DNA of 64,000 nucleotides from Hafnia paralvei ATCC 29927 (GTDB lineage Bacteria > Pseudomonadota > Gammaproteobacteria > Enterobacterales > Enterobacteriaceae), in contig NZ_LXET01000016.1 of the NCBI RefSeq assembly GCF_001655005.1, positions 1 to 64,000 on the forward strand, read 5' to 3'. Below, piece by piece: positions 53,349 to 62,138 of the stretch; position 1 is the stretch's first letter, and each line of letters starts with the position of its first letter. Position numbers and translations under genes: made by a program. The notes beneath the pieces are model-generated. The model was given only the letters and a program-made list of their open reading frames with translations. It searched no databases and was not told the origin of the DNA.

Positions 53349-56300
53349 TGGGTGCTCTCCTGTGGATCTTTCGCTGGATGCGTGTTTCTTGAAACCTTAT
53401 CAAAGAGCAGGTAAATCACTGGCGTGGTAAACAGTGTTAGAACCTGACTCATCACTAGGCCGCCGACCATACAAATCCCCAGCGGTTGGCGCAGTTCAGC
53501 CCCCACGCCGGTGCTTAGCATCAGCGGTAATGCGCCGAGCAAGGCCGCGAGCGTCGTCATCAGAATAGGGCGGAAGCGCAGTAGGCAGGCTTGATAAATT
53601 GCATCGTAAGGTGCCATCCCCTGTTCACGCTCGGCGGCAAGCGCGAAGTCGATCATCATGATGGCATTTTTCTTCACGATACCAATCAGCAAAATGATGC
53701 CGATAATGGCAATCACATCCAGCTCACTGCCGGCCATAATCAGCGCCAGCAACGCCCCCACACCGGCGGTAGGCAGCGTCGAGAGAATGGTGACAGGATG
53801 GATAAAGCTTTCATACAGCACACCCAGAACGATGTACATCGCCACAATTGCCGCCACAATCAGCCATAACGTGTTACCCAAGGCAGATTCAAACGCCAGC
53901 GTGGCACCTTGGAAATGGGTGGTGATATCTACCGGCATATTAAGCTGTTGCTCAGTGCTGGTGATGGTTTTCATCGCTTGCTCTAGCGAGTAACCATCGG
54001 CAACGTTAAATGACACCGTCGTTGATGGGAACTGATCGACATGGTTAATCGACAGCGGCCCGAAGCGCTCTTCAATGGTCGCAATGGTGTTCAGCGGCAC
54101 GTTTTTACCGTCTGAACTGGTCAAGTACAGATCGTTGAAGGCGGTTAAGCCGTCGGTATGATCCTGATTATGTTCTAGAACCACGCGATATTGGTTAGCC
54201 TGAGTATAAATAGTTGAAATCAGGCGTTGACCGAAAGCGTTGTACAGCGCGTTGTCAACGTCAGCCATGGTAACGCCTAAGCGGCTTGCCGTATCGCGAT
54301 TGACGTTGACAAAAGCGACCAGACCTTGATCTTGCCAGTCACTGCTTACGTCTTTGAGCATGGGGGATTCTTGCAGTGCACCGATCAGCTTTGGCACCCA
54401 TGTACTGAGCTGATCCAACGACATGGCCTGCAGCGTGAATTGATATTGGGTACGGCTCACCTGTGTATCGATAGTGAGATCTTGCACCGGTTGGAGGTAC
54501 AGCTTAATACCGGGAATTTTGTCGGCCAGAGTTTGTAGGCGCGGGATGATCTGCTGTACCCGATCTGTGCGTTCATCTAACGGCTTGAGATTGATCTGCA
54601 AACGTCCGCTGTTTAGCGTTGCGTTGGTGCCATCCACGCCGATAAAAGAGCTTAGGCTCGCAACGTCAGGATCTTTCAAAATCTCAGCCGCCAGTTTTTG
54701 CTGGCGCTGTGCCATTTCGCTAAAGGAAACGGACTGTGGAGCCTGCACAGTCCCTTGAATCAGGCCGTTATCCTGAATCGGGAAAAATCCTTTAGGGATA
54801 AAAATATACAGTAAAACGGTCAACACCAGCGTGCTGAGCGCAACGCCTAGCGTCAGCATAGGATGATTCAAGACGACTTTTAGCCATTCGCCATATTTAG
54901 CAATCACGCGCTCAAAGAAACGTTCGCTGGCGCGGGAGAAACGGTTCTGCTTACGCAGCGATTCGTGGCTGAGCATGCGGGCACACATCATTGGCGTTAG
55001 CGTCAGAGAAACCACCGCTGAAATGAGGATTGCCACCGCTAGCGTGACCGCAAACTCACGGAATAGACGGCCAATAATATCGCCCATAAACAGCAGCGGG
55101 ATGAGTACGGCGATCAGTGAGAAGGTTAACGAGATGATGGTAAAACCGATTTCCCCTGCGCCTTTCAATGCGGCATCGAGCGGTTTTTCCCCTTTTTCGA
55201 TATAGCGGGAGATGTTTTCAATCACCACAATCGCATCATCCACCACGAATCCGGTGGCAATGGTCAGCGCCATCAGCGTGAGGTTGTTGATCGAAAAATT
55301 AAGAAAGTACATGACAGCGAATGTGCCCACCAACGATAGCGGCACGGCGACGCTGGGGATAATCGTGGCCGGAACGTTGCGTAGGAACAGGTAAATCACC
55401 ATAACCACCAGTGCGATGGCGAGCAGTAACTCAGTTTGCACATCGCTAACGGAGGCACGAATGGTTTCGGTACGATCGGTTAACACCGTGAGTTTAACTG
55501 ATTTCGGTAAACTTTCCGTCAGCTGTGGTAGTAACGCCTGAATGCTGTCAGCGGTGGTGATGACGTTAGCGCCTGGCTGGCGTTGAACGTTCAAAATAAT
55601 GGCGGGTTTTTTGTCTGCCCACGCTGCCAGTTTGGTATTTTCTGCCGCTTGCTCAATGGTTGCCACGTCGCTTAAACGCACCGGCGCACCGTTGGAGTAA
55701 GCCACTATCAGATCGCGGTAGTCTTCCGCCGATTTCATTTGGTCGTTGGCGGATAGCGTAACCGAGCGCGTCGGGCCGTCGAAACTCCCTTTGGCGGAGT
55801 TAACGTTGGCGTTAGCAATGGCAGTACGAATGGTTTCACTGTCTAAACCATAAGCCGCAACCGCCGGTGCATTTAAACGTACTCGAACGGCAGGGCGCTG
55901 CCCGCCGGAAAGGGTGACGAGGCCAACGCCGCTGACCTGCGAAATTTTCTGCGAAATGCGCGTTTCCACCATGTCTTCCACCTGCGTCATGGCGACGGCG
56001 TCGGAGGTGACGGCGATAGTCATGATCGGTGGATCGGCAGGGTTAACCTTACTGTAAATCGGCGGATAGGGCAGATCGTTAGGAAGAAGATTGGTCGCCG
56101 CGTTAATAGCCGCCTGAACTTCCTGCTCAGCGACATCAAGTGACAGGCTGAGTTGGAACTGTAAGGTGATAACCGATGCGCCGCCTGAGCTTTGCGAGGC
56201 CATCTGTTTCAACCCCGACATCTGCCCAAACTGACGCTCTAAGGGGGCGGTAATGGCCGACGTGGTTACGTCAGGGCTGGCACCCGGATAGAGCGTTACA

Positions 56301-56494
56301 ACTTGAATGGTCGGATAGTCTACTTCTGGCAAGGCAGAAACCGAAAGTGAGCGGTAACCCACAATACCGGCAAGCAGGATAGCCACCATTAGCAGCGTGG
56401 TAGCAACTGGGCGGAGAATAAACAGGCGAGAAGGCCCGCCGGTGGCGGGGATCTCGTTTTTAGGCTCTTCAGAACCGACAGGCATATGTTGCAT
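53345..56494 (-). CDS. mdtB: RND efflux pump subunit MdtB
   Basis: RND transporter of 1049 residues, the paralogue and partner of MdtC. GFVVDDAIVVIENISRYIEKG carries the TM4 aspartates; SRLFILRPVATTLLMVAILLAGIVGYR is the first helix. In E. coli MdtBC, MdtB takes the two proton-coupled positions of the trimer. The start overlaps the mdtA stop (TAATG), and mdtC follows with a 4-base overlap: a coupled operon. Confidence 0.96.
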   Translation of the reverse strand: MQHMPVGSEEPKNEIPATGGPSRLFILRPVATTLLMVAILLAGIVGYRSLSVSALPEVDYPTIQVVTLYPGASPDVTTSAITAPLERQFGQMSGLKQMASQSSGGASVITLQFQLSLSLDVAEQEVQAAINAATNLLPNDLPYPPIYSKVNPADPPIMTIAVTSDAVAMTQVEDMVETRISQKISQVSGVGLVTLSGGQRPAVRVRLNAPAVAAYGLDSETIRTAIANANVNSAKGSFDGPTRSVTLSANDQMKSAEDYRDLIVAYSNGAPVRLSDVATIEQAAENTKLAAWADKKPAIILNVQRQPGANVITTADSIQALLPQLTESLPKSVKLTVLTDRTETIRASVSDVQTELLLAIALVVMVIYLFLRNVPATIIPSVAVPLSLVGTFAVMYFLNFSINNLTLMALTIATGFVVDDAIVVIENISRYIEKGEKPLDAALKGAGEIGFTIISLTFSLIAVLIPLLFMGDIIGRLFREFAVTLAVAILISAVVSLTLTPMMCARMLSHESLRKQNRFSRASERFFERVIAKYGEWLKVVLNHPMLTLGVALSTLVLTVLLYIFIPKGFFPIQDNGLIQGTVQAPQSVSFSEMAQRQQKLAAEILKDPDVASLSSFIGVDGTNATLNSGRLQINLKPLDERTDRVQQIIPRLQTLADKIPGIKLYLQPVQDLTIDTQVSRTQYQFTLQAMSLDQLSTWVPKLIGALQESPMLKDVSSDWQDQGLVAFVNVNRDTASRLGVTMADVDNALYNAFGQRLISTIYTQANQYRVVLEHNQDHTDGLTAFNDLYLTSSDGKNVPLNTIATIEERFGPLSINHVDQFPSTTVSFNVADGYSLEQAMKTITSTEQQLNMPVDITTHFQGATLAFESALGNTLWLIVAAIVAMYIVLGVLYESFIHPVTILSTLPTAGVGALLALIMAGSELDVIAIIGIILLIGIVKKNAIMMIDFALAAEREQGMAPYDAIYQACLLRFRPILMTTLAALLGALPLMLSTGVGAELRQPLGICMVGGLVMSQVLTLFTTPVIYLLFDKVSRNTHPAKDPQESTQ

Positions 56495-57783
56495 TATGAC
56501 TTGTCCTGTTTACCAGTGGTCTGCTTAGCTGAAACATCTTTATCTTTACCGGAAGTGGCCTGAGTCTGAGCCGCATTTTCTGTGTGCGGAGCAATGACCT
56601 CAACGGTTGCACCTTCCGTAAGCTGATCGATACCGTCAGTAACCACTCGCTCACCGGCAGAAAGTCCACCGGTAATCACCACTTCTGATGCGTCACGGGT
56701 GCCTACGGACACGGCGTGTTTGCTGACCTGATTTTTATCGTTTAGCACCCACACAAAGCTGCCTTCATTTCCCATCTGTACCGCAGCGGCAGGAGCCACT
56801 ACAGCGTCGCTTTGAGTCGATACTTTCAAACGAACGTTAACAAACTGATTAGGGAATAACGTGTCGTCTTGGTTATCAAAACGGGCTTTAATTTTGATGG
56901 TGCCGGTGCTGGTGTCGATCTGGTTATCCATACTCAGCAAGGTTCCGGTAGTGAGTAAGTGCTGATTAGTGCGGTCCCATGCTTCTACTTCTAACTTACC
57001 GTTTTCTTTTTGTGCCTGCTGAATGCTGGCGATATTGTTTTCAGGCAGAGTGAAAACCACATCAATAGGATGTGTCTGGGTAAGCACCACTAAGCCGGTG
57101 GTATCACCGCTGGTGATATAGTTACCTTCATCGACCAGCTTCAAGCCGACACGTCCATCAATCGGTGCGGTGATGCGGCTGTAGGTCAGCTGTAGTTTGG
57201 CGCTGTCAACGGCGCCCTGATCGGCCACAATGCTGCCCTGAGTCTGAGTCACTAACGATGCCTGAGTATCCAACTCTTGCTGAGAAACCATATTGGTCTT
57301 GCTCAACTTTTGATAACGCGCTAGATCGCGTCGAGCATTAGCTAAAATGGCTTGGTCTTTGGCAAGCTGACCCTGAGCTTGAGCTAACTGCACCTGAAAC
57401 GGGCGCGGATCGATTTCTGCCAATAAATCTCCCGCTTTCACCTGCTGGCCTTCGGTGAAGTGGATTTTCATCAGTTGCCCATCAACGCGACTACGGACGG
57501 TGACGGTATTTGCAGCGGTTACCGTACCTAAACCTGTTAAGTAGTTAGGCACATTGGACGTGCGCGTTTCCGAGGCTTGCACCGGTGCGAGCATTCCACT
57601 GCCGCCACGGCGTCCACCGGCTTTCCCCCCCGTTTTGCCTTTCTGTGCCTGTTCTGCGCCCGCGACAGGTTTGTCAGCGTTGCCGCTGCTGGTGTAACGC
57701 CAAACAATCACACCAGCCACAACGATAATGGCTATCGCCCACCAAAGGCGTTTACGGGAGGTCGGTTTATTGAAAGCACTCAT
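56494..57783 (-). CDS. mdtA: Membrane fusion protein MdtA
   Basis: Periplasmic adaptor of 429 residues linking MdtBC to TolC. N-terminal membrane anchor (RLWWAIAIIVVAGVIVWRY, about 12-30), a Gly/Lys-rich linker, lipoyl half-motifs (VRSRVDGQLMKIHFTEGQQVKAGDLLAEIDPRPF type), a coiled-coil hairpin about 130-195 and beta-barrel (YITSGDTTGLVVLTQTHPIDVVFTLPE). The C-terminal tail is polar and Lys/Thr-rich. First gene of the operon, with a BaeR-box-like site 66 bases upstream. Confidence 0.95.
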   Translation of the reverse strand: MSAFNKPTSRKRLWWAIAIIVVAGVIVWRYTSSGNADKPVAGAEQAQKGKTGGKAGGRRGGSGMLAPVQASETRTSNVPNYLTGLGTVTAANTVTVRSRVDGQLMKIHFTEGQQVKAGDLLAEIDPRPFQVQLAQAQGQLAKDQAILANARRDLARYQKLSKTNMVSQQELDTQASLVTQTQGSIVADQGAVDSAKLQLTYSRITAPIDGRVGLKLVDEGNYITSGDTTGLVVLTQTHPIDVVFTLPENNIASIQQAQKENGKLEVEAWDRTNQHLLTTGTLLSMDNQIDTSTGTIKIKARFDNQDDTLFPNQFVNVRLKVSTQSDAVVAPAAAVQMGNEGSFVWVLNDKNQVSKHAVSVGTRDASEVVITGGLSAGERVVTDGIDQLTEGATVEVIAPHTENAAQTQATSGKDKDVSAKQTTGKQDKS

Positions 57784-57848
57784 TGCAGACAGAATTCTCC
57801 AGAGAAATATCCGCGCTTATGCGCAAATATAAATATTGGGCGTAGTGG

Positions 57849-57866
57849 CCCAATCACCCACAAAAA
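57849..57866 (-). promoter_or_regulatory. Candidate BaeR box of mdtABCD
   Basis: On the minus strand TTTTTGTGGGTGATTGGG resembles the BaeR consensus TTTTTCTCCATDATTGGC: the flanking TTTTT and GATTGG parts match while the centre differs. Position 66 bases before mdtA is reasonable for an activator site. Confidence 0.55.
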
Positions 57867-57980
57867 TTAGTTACTCATCACAGTTTACTATTCTAGGCCT
57901 TAGGCTCGATCTAAAAATGAAGGAAATGTGGAAGATAGGTCAGCGAGCGTAAGACCTTTCTGTATTTAGACTGATTTGTC

Positions 57981-58106
57981 TATACCCTGTCATACTTCAA
58001 GTTGTCTTTTTGTTGGCCACGTTTACTTACTCGAATCACTGACGAGAGTAAGCTCATCGAGAGGAGCTCACTTGCCGCCCATACCATTCGAATTATTTAG
58101 GGTATT
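57981..58106. repeat. Palindromic intergenic repeat, copy 3
   Basis: TATACCCTGTCATACTTCAA at the start and GAATTATTTAGGGTAT at the end, with TTTTTGTTGGCCACG, TTACTTACTCGAATCACTGA and AGCTCATCGAG inside, exactly the layout of the copy at 38816. It lies between divergent mdtA and an aldo/keto reductase gene, about 75 bases before the latter. Confidence 0.85.
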
Positions 58107-58183
58107 TCGTCACAGTGAATAATTAGTGTTATTAGTATTCGTTATCAACGTCGTTTTCACAAACCTTAAGACAGGAGACTGCA

Positions 58184-59137
58184 ATGAAACTACGCGAACT
58201 GGGCCGCTCTGGCATTCGAGTACCTACCCTGACATTTGGTGGCAACGTGTTTGGTTGGACGGTCGATCAGGCCACGTCCTTTAGCCTGCTCGATGCTTTG
58301 TTGGAGCATCAGTTGAACTTCATTGATACCGCTGATGTTTACTCATCCTGGGTGCCGGGAAATAGGGGCGGCGAATCTGAAACGATTATTGGCAACTGGC
58401 TACAAAAAAGTGGCAAACGCGATCACATTATTCTTGCTACGAAAGTAGGCAAACCGATGGGGGAACATCGCAAAGGGCTATCGGCGCGTTATATTCGCGA
58501 AGCCGTAGAAGCTTCTTTACGCCGTCTGAAAACGGATTATATCGACCTCTATCAGTCTCATGATGACGATCGCGATACGCCGTTGGCGGAAACCATGAAT
58601 GCTTTCGATGCGTTAATCAAAGAGGGCAAGGTACGTGCCATTGGTGCCTCCAACTACAGTGCTGAGCGCTTGGCGAAAGCGTTGGAGGTGAGCGCTGAGC
58701 TGGGATTAGCCCGCTATGAGACAATTCAGCCGGAATATAATCTGTATGACCGCCAGAACTTTGAGCTCGAACTGGCTCCTCTCGTGCAAAAAGAGCATTT
58801 GGGCGTCATTAACTATTATGCACTGGCGAGCGGCTTCCTATCGGGTAAATACCGCAGCGCCGAGGATGCGCATAAGAGTGCGCGTGGCGATGGCATTGTG
58901 GCGAAATATCTCAATCATCGGGGATTAGGTATTCTCGATGCGTTAGAGCAAGTCGCTCATGAGGTTGATGCTTCTCCGGTGGCTGTGGCGCTGGCATGGC
59001 AGATTGCTCAGCCGGGGATCACGGCGCCGATTGCAAGCGCGACGTCATTACAGCAGCTAGAGGAATTAGCGTTGGCGGCGCGTTTAACGCTGAGCCAGTC
59101 GCAAATTGCACTAATTACCGACGCTAGCGCCTACTAA
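58184..59137 (+). CDS. Aldo/keto reductase
   Basis: NADPH-dependent TIM-barrel reductase of 317 residues with the complete tetrad D48, Y53 (IDTADVY), K87 (ATKVGK), H126 (QSHDDD). It belongs to the YajO/PhdYhdN-like group of aldo/keto reductases (LRELGRSGIRVPTLTFGGNVFG opening, GASNYSAERL, YNLYDR, ASGFLSGKYR). The substrate is unknown: broad carbonyl reduction. Ribosome site AGGAGA; alone, with a palindromic repeat upstream. Confidence 0.88.
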   Translation: MKLRELGRSGIRVPTLTFGGNVFGWTVDQATSFSLLDALLEHQLNFIDTADVYSSWVPGNRGGESETIIGNWLQKSGKRDHIILATKVGKPMGEHRKGLSARYIREAVEASLRRLKTDYIDLYQSHDDDRDTPLAETMNAFDALIKEGKVRAIGASNYSAERLAKALEVSAELGLARYETIQPEYNLYDRQNFELELAPLVQKEHLGVINYYALASGFLSGKYRSAEDAHKSARGDGIVAKYLNHRGLGILDALEQVAHEVDASPVAVALAWQIAQPGITAPIASATSLQQLEELALAARLTLSQSQIALITDASAY

Positions 59138-59264
59138 ACGTTCAGTAAGTGAGCGCTTGAGGCGATAACTTTCGCTGGCCTCTCACAGTGTGAACTAAGT
59201 CAGTGACAGCACCGGTTTTTTCATCCAATATGCAGTAACCCCTTCTCAATACAGGTGCCATAGT

Positions 59265-59552
59265 ATGTTGAATGTAAATGAGTATTTTGCTGGTAAAGTA
59301 AAGTCGATTGGTTTTGACAGTGGCAGCATTGGGCGTCAAAGCATTGGCGTAATGGACGCAGGGGAATACACCTTCTCAACCGATAAACCGGAAGAGATGA
59401 CGGTCATTACAGGTGCTCTGCGTGTGTTGATTCCGGGTGCGCCTGATTGGCAGGTGTTCTCATCAGGAGAAACCTTCTTTGTGCCGGGTCATAGTGAGTT
59501 TAACTTGCAGGTGGCAGAGCCAACGTCGTATCTGTGTAAGTATTTGAGCTAA
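59265..59552 (+). CDS. ppnP: Pyrimidine/purine nucleoside phosphorylase PpnP (YaiE)
   Basis: Single-domain cupin of 95 residues, the length of E. coli YaiE/PpnP, which phosphorolyses several nucleosides (adenosine, uridine, guanosine and others). Conserved blocks are NEYFAGKVKSIGF, GEYTFST.KPEEMTVITGAL and FFVPGHSEFNLQVAEPTSYLCKYL. Ribosome site AGGTG. Followed by a terminator. Confidence 0.95.
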   Translation: MLNVNEYFAGKVKSIGFDSGSIGRQSIGVMDAGEYTFSTDKPEEMTVITGALRVLIPGAPDWQVFSSGETFFVPGHSEFNLQVAEPTSYLCKYLS

Positions 59553-59573
59553 TATCGCGAACGATCGTTATTA

Positions 59574-59605
59574 GGGCTAGGTGTTTAACCTAGCCCTTTC
59601 TTTTT
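59574..59605 (+). terminator. Terminator of ppnP
   Basis: GGGCTAGGT pairs with ACCTAGCCC over a five-base loop, followed by TTTC and a T-run. Isolates ppnP from the next cluster. Confidence 0.9.
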
Positions 59606-59747
59606 TCTTCTTTTGCTGTTCATTCTTCTTAATTTATCAATATTTTCCGCGAGTTATCTAATTTTCTGACGAATTCCCAAGATTAAAATTTGTGACTGCT
59701 TAGGCATTATTGCACTTAGCGGGTTGTACTTTAATCAGTTAAGATTA

Positions 59748-59779
59748 TTGTATTCACATTGTATACAATATGAATACAA
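59748..59779 (+). promoter_or_regulatory. 32-bp near-perfect palindromic operator of the lactonase cluster
   Basis: Outer arms TTGTATTCA (59748-59756) and TGAATACAA (59771-59779) flank an inner palindrome ATTGTATACAAT centred on GTATAC at 59761-59766. Only one base pair breaks the 32-base symmetry. TTGTATACAA-type sites are usual for GntR/FCD regulators. It ends 10 bases before the start codon, right where a repressor would block transcription or initiation. Confidence 0.75.
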
Positions 59780-59789
59780 GGAAAATAGA

Positions 59790-60644
59790 ATGAAAATTAT
59801 TGATACTCATAACCATCTTTGGGTGTGCGAAGGCGAGCACTTTGAATGGATTACTGCCGATCTGGAGGCTATTCGCCGAGATTTCACCATCGAAGATCTT
59901 CTCGACGTCTTAGAGGGTCACCAAGTTGAAGGTGCGATCCTTGTACAGGCCGTCCCACAGTTAGAAGAAAGCGAATGGCTTTTGAGGATTGCTGCCGATA
60001 CGCCACAAATTAAAGGCGTGGTTGGCTGGGCAGATATGACCAAAGGACAACGCGTGGGCAGCGATCTCGACAGGTTAATCAGCCAGTCGAACAAGCTGAA
60101 AGGCATTCGCTATATGTCGCAAGGATTACCTGCTGAACATTTGATTGATCCTGATTTTATCGATGGTGTGCGGTGCGTGGGAGAAAGGGGGTTGGTTTAT
60201 GAACTTCTGATTACGCCATCGCAGTTGGCATGCGTCGCTCAGCTAATATCACAGTGCCCAGATACAACGTTTGTCATTGAACATTGCGCCAAACCTATTA
60301 TTCGCGAGTGCCTGATTGAAGAATGGCAAGAAGGAATACGTTTTATTGGACAACGTTATTCAAACGTTTATTGCAAATTATCTGGGATCGCGACTGAAGC
60401 AAATTACGGGTGTTGGAAAGATCAAGACCAAGCTTATAAAGACTTAGAACCTTATATCGATGCCGTATTTAACGCATTTGGCGATCGGCGCGTGATGTTT
60501 GGCTCTGATTGGCCGGTGTCATTATTGGCGCTTCATTACGCTGACATCGTTTCGCTGTGTCAACGCTATCTTAAATCACATCCTCATTACTCTATGGAGC
60601 AGTTCTATCACGCAGTTGCCGAACACGTTTATTCACTGAAATAA
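59790..60644 (+). CDS. Amidohydrolase (COG3618), probable sugar lactonase
   Basis: TIM-barrel metal hydrolase of 284 residues. The first-strand ligands H7 and H9 (DTHNHLW) are followed by GVVGWADM, LKGIRYMSQGLP, FVIEHCAKP (metal or substrate histidine) and GSDWPVSLL with the catalytic aspartate. This is the COG3618 family, which includes L-fuconolactonase, L-rhamnono-1,4-lactonase and 4-sulfomuconolactonase. The start at 59790 follows AAGGAAAA; an in-frame start at 59724 would include the operator and is rejected. First gene of a cluster with a transporter, an L-fucose-dehydrogenase-like reductase and an enolase-type dehydratase, which favours opening of a sugar lactone. Confidence 0.8.
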   Translation: MKIIDTHNHLWVCEGEHFEWITADLEAIRRDFTIEDLLDVLEGHQVEGAILVQAVPQLEESEWLLRIAADTPQIKGVVGWADMTKGQRVGSDLDRLISQSNKLKGIRYMSQGLPAEHLIDPDFIDGVRCVGERGLVYELLITPSQLACVAQLISQCPDTTFVIEHCAKPIIRECLIEEWQEGIRFIGQRYSNVYCKLSGIATEANYGCWKDQDQAYKDLEPYIDAVFNAFGDRRVMFGSDWPVSLLALHYADIVSLCQRYLKSHPHYSMEQFYHAVAEHVYSLK

Positions 60645-60655
60645 CAGGAGGCATC

Positions 60656-62011
60656 ATGGAAGTCGTTCAATATATATTGGGCTTTGGCCCCGCTGTGGTT
60701 ATTCCCATCATTATGTTTATTTTCGCCCTGATCTTCGGCGCTAAGCTGGGTATTGCGGCAAAAAATGCGATGACGGTGGGTATTGGTTTTCTAGGTTTAT
60801 CATTGCTTATTAGTTTTATGGTGAGTTCTTTAAGCGGTTCAACGGAAGCCATGGTCAAAAACCTCAATCTGCATTATGAGGTATTAGATTTAGGCTGGCC
60901 GCTCATTAGCGCATTTAGTCTAGCTGCGCTGTCTCTGCCTGTCGTCTACGCGTTGTGCTTTATCACTAACTTAATAATGATCTCTACCAATACGACCAAA
61001 ACGCTGAATGTGGATTTCTGGAACTATTGGCACTTTGTATTTGCAGGCGTCATTGTTGAACAGGTTACGGGCTCTTTCTGGATTGGGGTTTTTGCAAGTC
61101 TGCTAACATTTATTGTCACGCTCAAGATCGCCGACTACATTGCACCGCATATTCAGACGTTCTGCGATACGCCTAATGTCACGATAACGCAGGCGGAAAT
61201 CGTGGCGTGGGCACCGCTGGCGTTCTTGATGGATCGCATTATTGACCGTATCCCCGTGATTAATAAAATCGATCTTAATCTTAATAAAATTGAAGCTAAG
61301 CTCGGGTTTTTTGGTAGTCCCTTAGCCATGGGGGCAATTCTTGGCGTTATCATCGGGGGTTTAGGTGCATTACCTTTTAGTGAGATTGTTAAAAGCGGAA
61401 TGAACTTTGCCGCCGTGATGGTCTTGTTACCTACGATGGCGGGTGTATTGGTGAGTGGTTTAGTCCCTATTACTGAAATTGCTTCAGAATGGGTAAAAAA
61501 ACGCTTCCCGACTAAAGCACTTTATTTTGGTATTAGCGGTGAAATCACCTTTAAAAATCCCGCAGTATTATCCGTTGGTATATTGATGGTGCCGATAACA
61601 ATACTGATTAGCACTGTTTTACCCTTTAATACTATGATGCCTTTTGCTGATATTCCCTATCTACCCATGTTTGTGGTATTTGGCACCGTGGCATGTAATG
61701 GGAATATGTTCCGTGGCTTAATCAATGGCATTGTGATTGTGTGTGGTATTTTATGGTTTGGTTCTGACCTTGCCGTTGTGTCTCAGGCTTTGGCAGAGAA
61801 AGCCCATCTAAACGTGCCGAAAGAAATGCTTTCTTCATCGATTGACGGTGGTTCGCATGCATTCTCATATCTGTTTTATAAAATGTTCGAACTGTTAAAA
61901 GATATGAATCCTATTTTCTCTGGTGTTCTAACGCTGGCTGCTACAGCGGTGATTATCATTGTTTTAAAATTGATTTTTAATATTAAAGAAAAAACCATTA
62001 AAACAGTCTAG
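60656..62011 (+). CDS. PTS galactitol-type EIIC permease (GatC-like)
   Basis: Membrane protein of 451 residues, about 10 hydrophobic segments, with the GatC-family opening VVQYILGFGPAVVIPIIMFIFALIFGAKLGIAAKNAMTVG-type residues and internal GISGEITFKNPAVLS, NTMMPFADIPYLPMF and ACNGNMFRGLINGI. EIIC normally imports sugar while EIIA and EIIB supply the phosphate. Neither EIIA nor EIIB is encoded in the visible cluster, and the neighbours act on unphosphorylated sugars, so it may work as a plain permease or with partners elsewhere. 11 bases after the lactonase gene. Confidence 0.88.
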   Translation: MEVVQYILGFGPAVVIPIIMFIFALIFGAKLGIAAKNAMTVGIGFLGLSLLISFMVSSLSGSTEAMVKNLNLHYEVLDLGWPLISAFSLAALSLPVVYALCFITNLIMISTNTTKTLNVDFWNYWHFVFAGVIVEQVTGSFWIGVFASLLTFIVTLKIADYIAPHIQTFCDTPNVTITQAEIVAWAPLAFLMDRIIDRIPVINKIDLNLNKIEAKLGFFGSPLAMGAILGVIIGGLGALPFSEIVKSGMNFAAVMVLLPTMAGVLVSGLVPITEIASEWVKKRFPTKALYFGISGEITFKNPAVLSVGILMVPITILISTVLPFNTMMPFADIPYLPMFVVFGTVACNGNMFRGLINGIVIVCGILWFGSDLAVVSQALAEKAHLNVPKEMLSSSIDGGSHAFSYLFYKMFELLKDMNPIFSGVLTLAATAVIIIVLKLIFNIKEKTIKTV

Positions 62012-62138
62012 ACCGTAGTTATTTAAAAAAATATCACTTATTAATTTATTAAACAAGATTGCTAAAGTATAGCTAATAACATAACGACTAAAAAATCAGT
62101 CAGTAAATTCTGTTCCTCATTGAATTGTGGAGATTATC

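Noticed and set aside
50250..56494. mdtB/mdtC similarity as a recent tandem duplication
   Set aside because: The two proteins are the ancient MdtB and MdtC paralogues, each matching its own orthologue; not a recent repeat.
59748..59779. RspR operator
   Set aside because: RspR lies 25 kb away in another locus and its best local candidate site upstream of rspA does not match this palindrome well enough.
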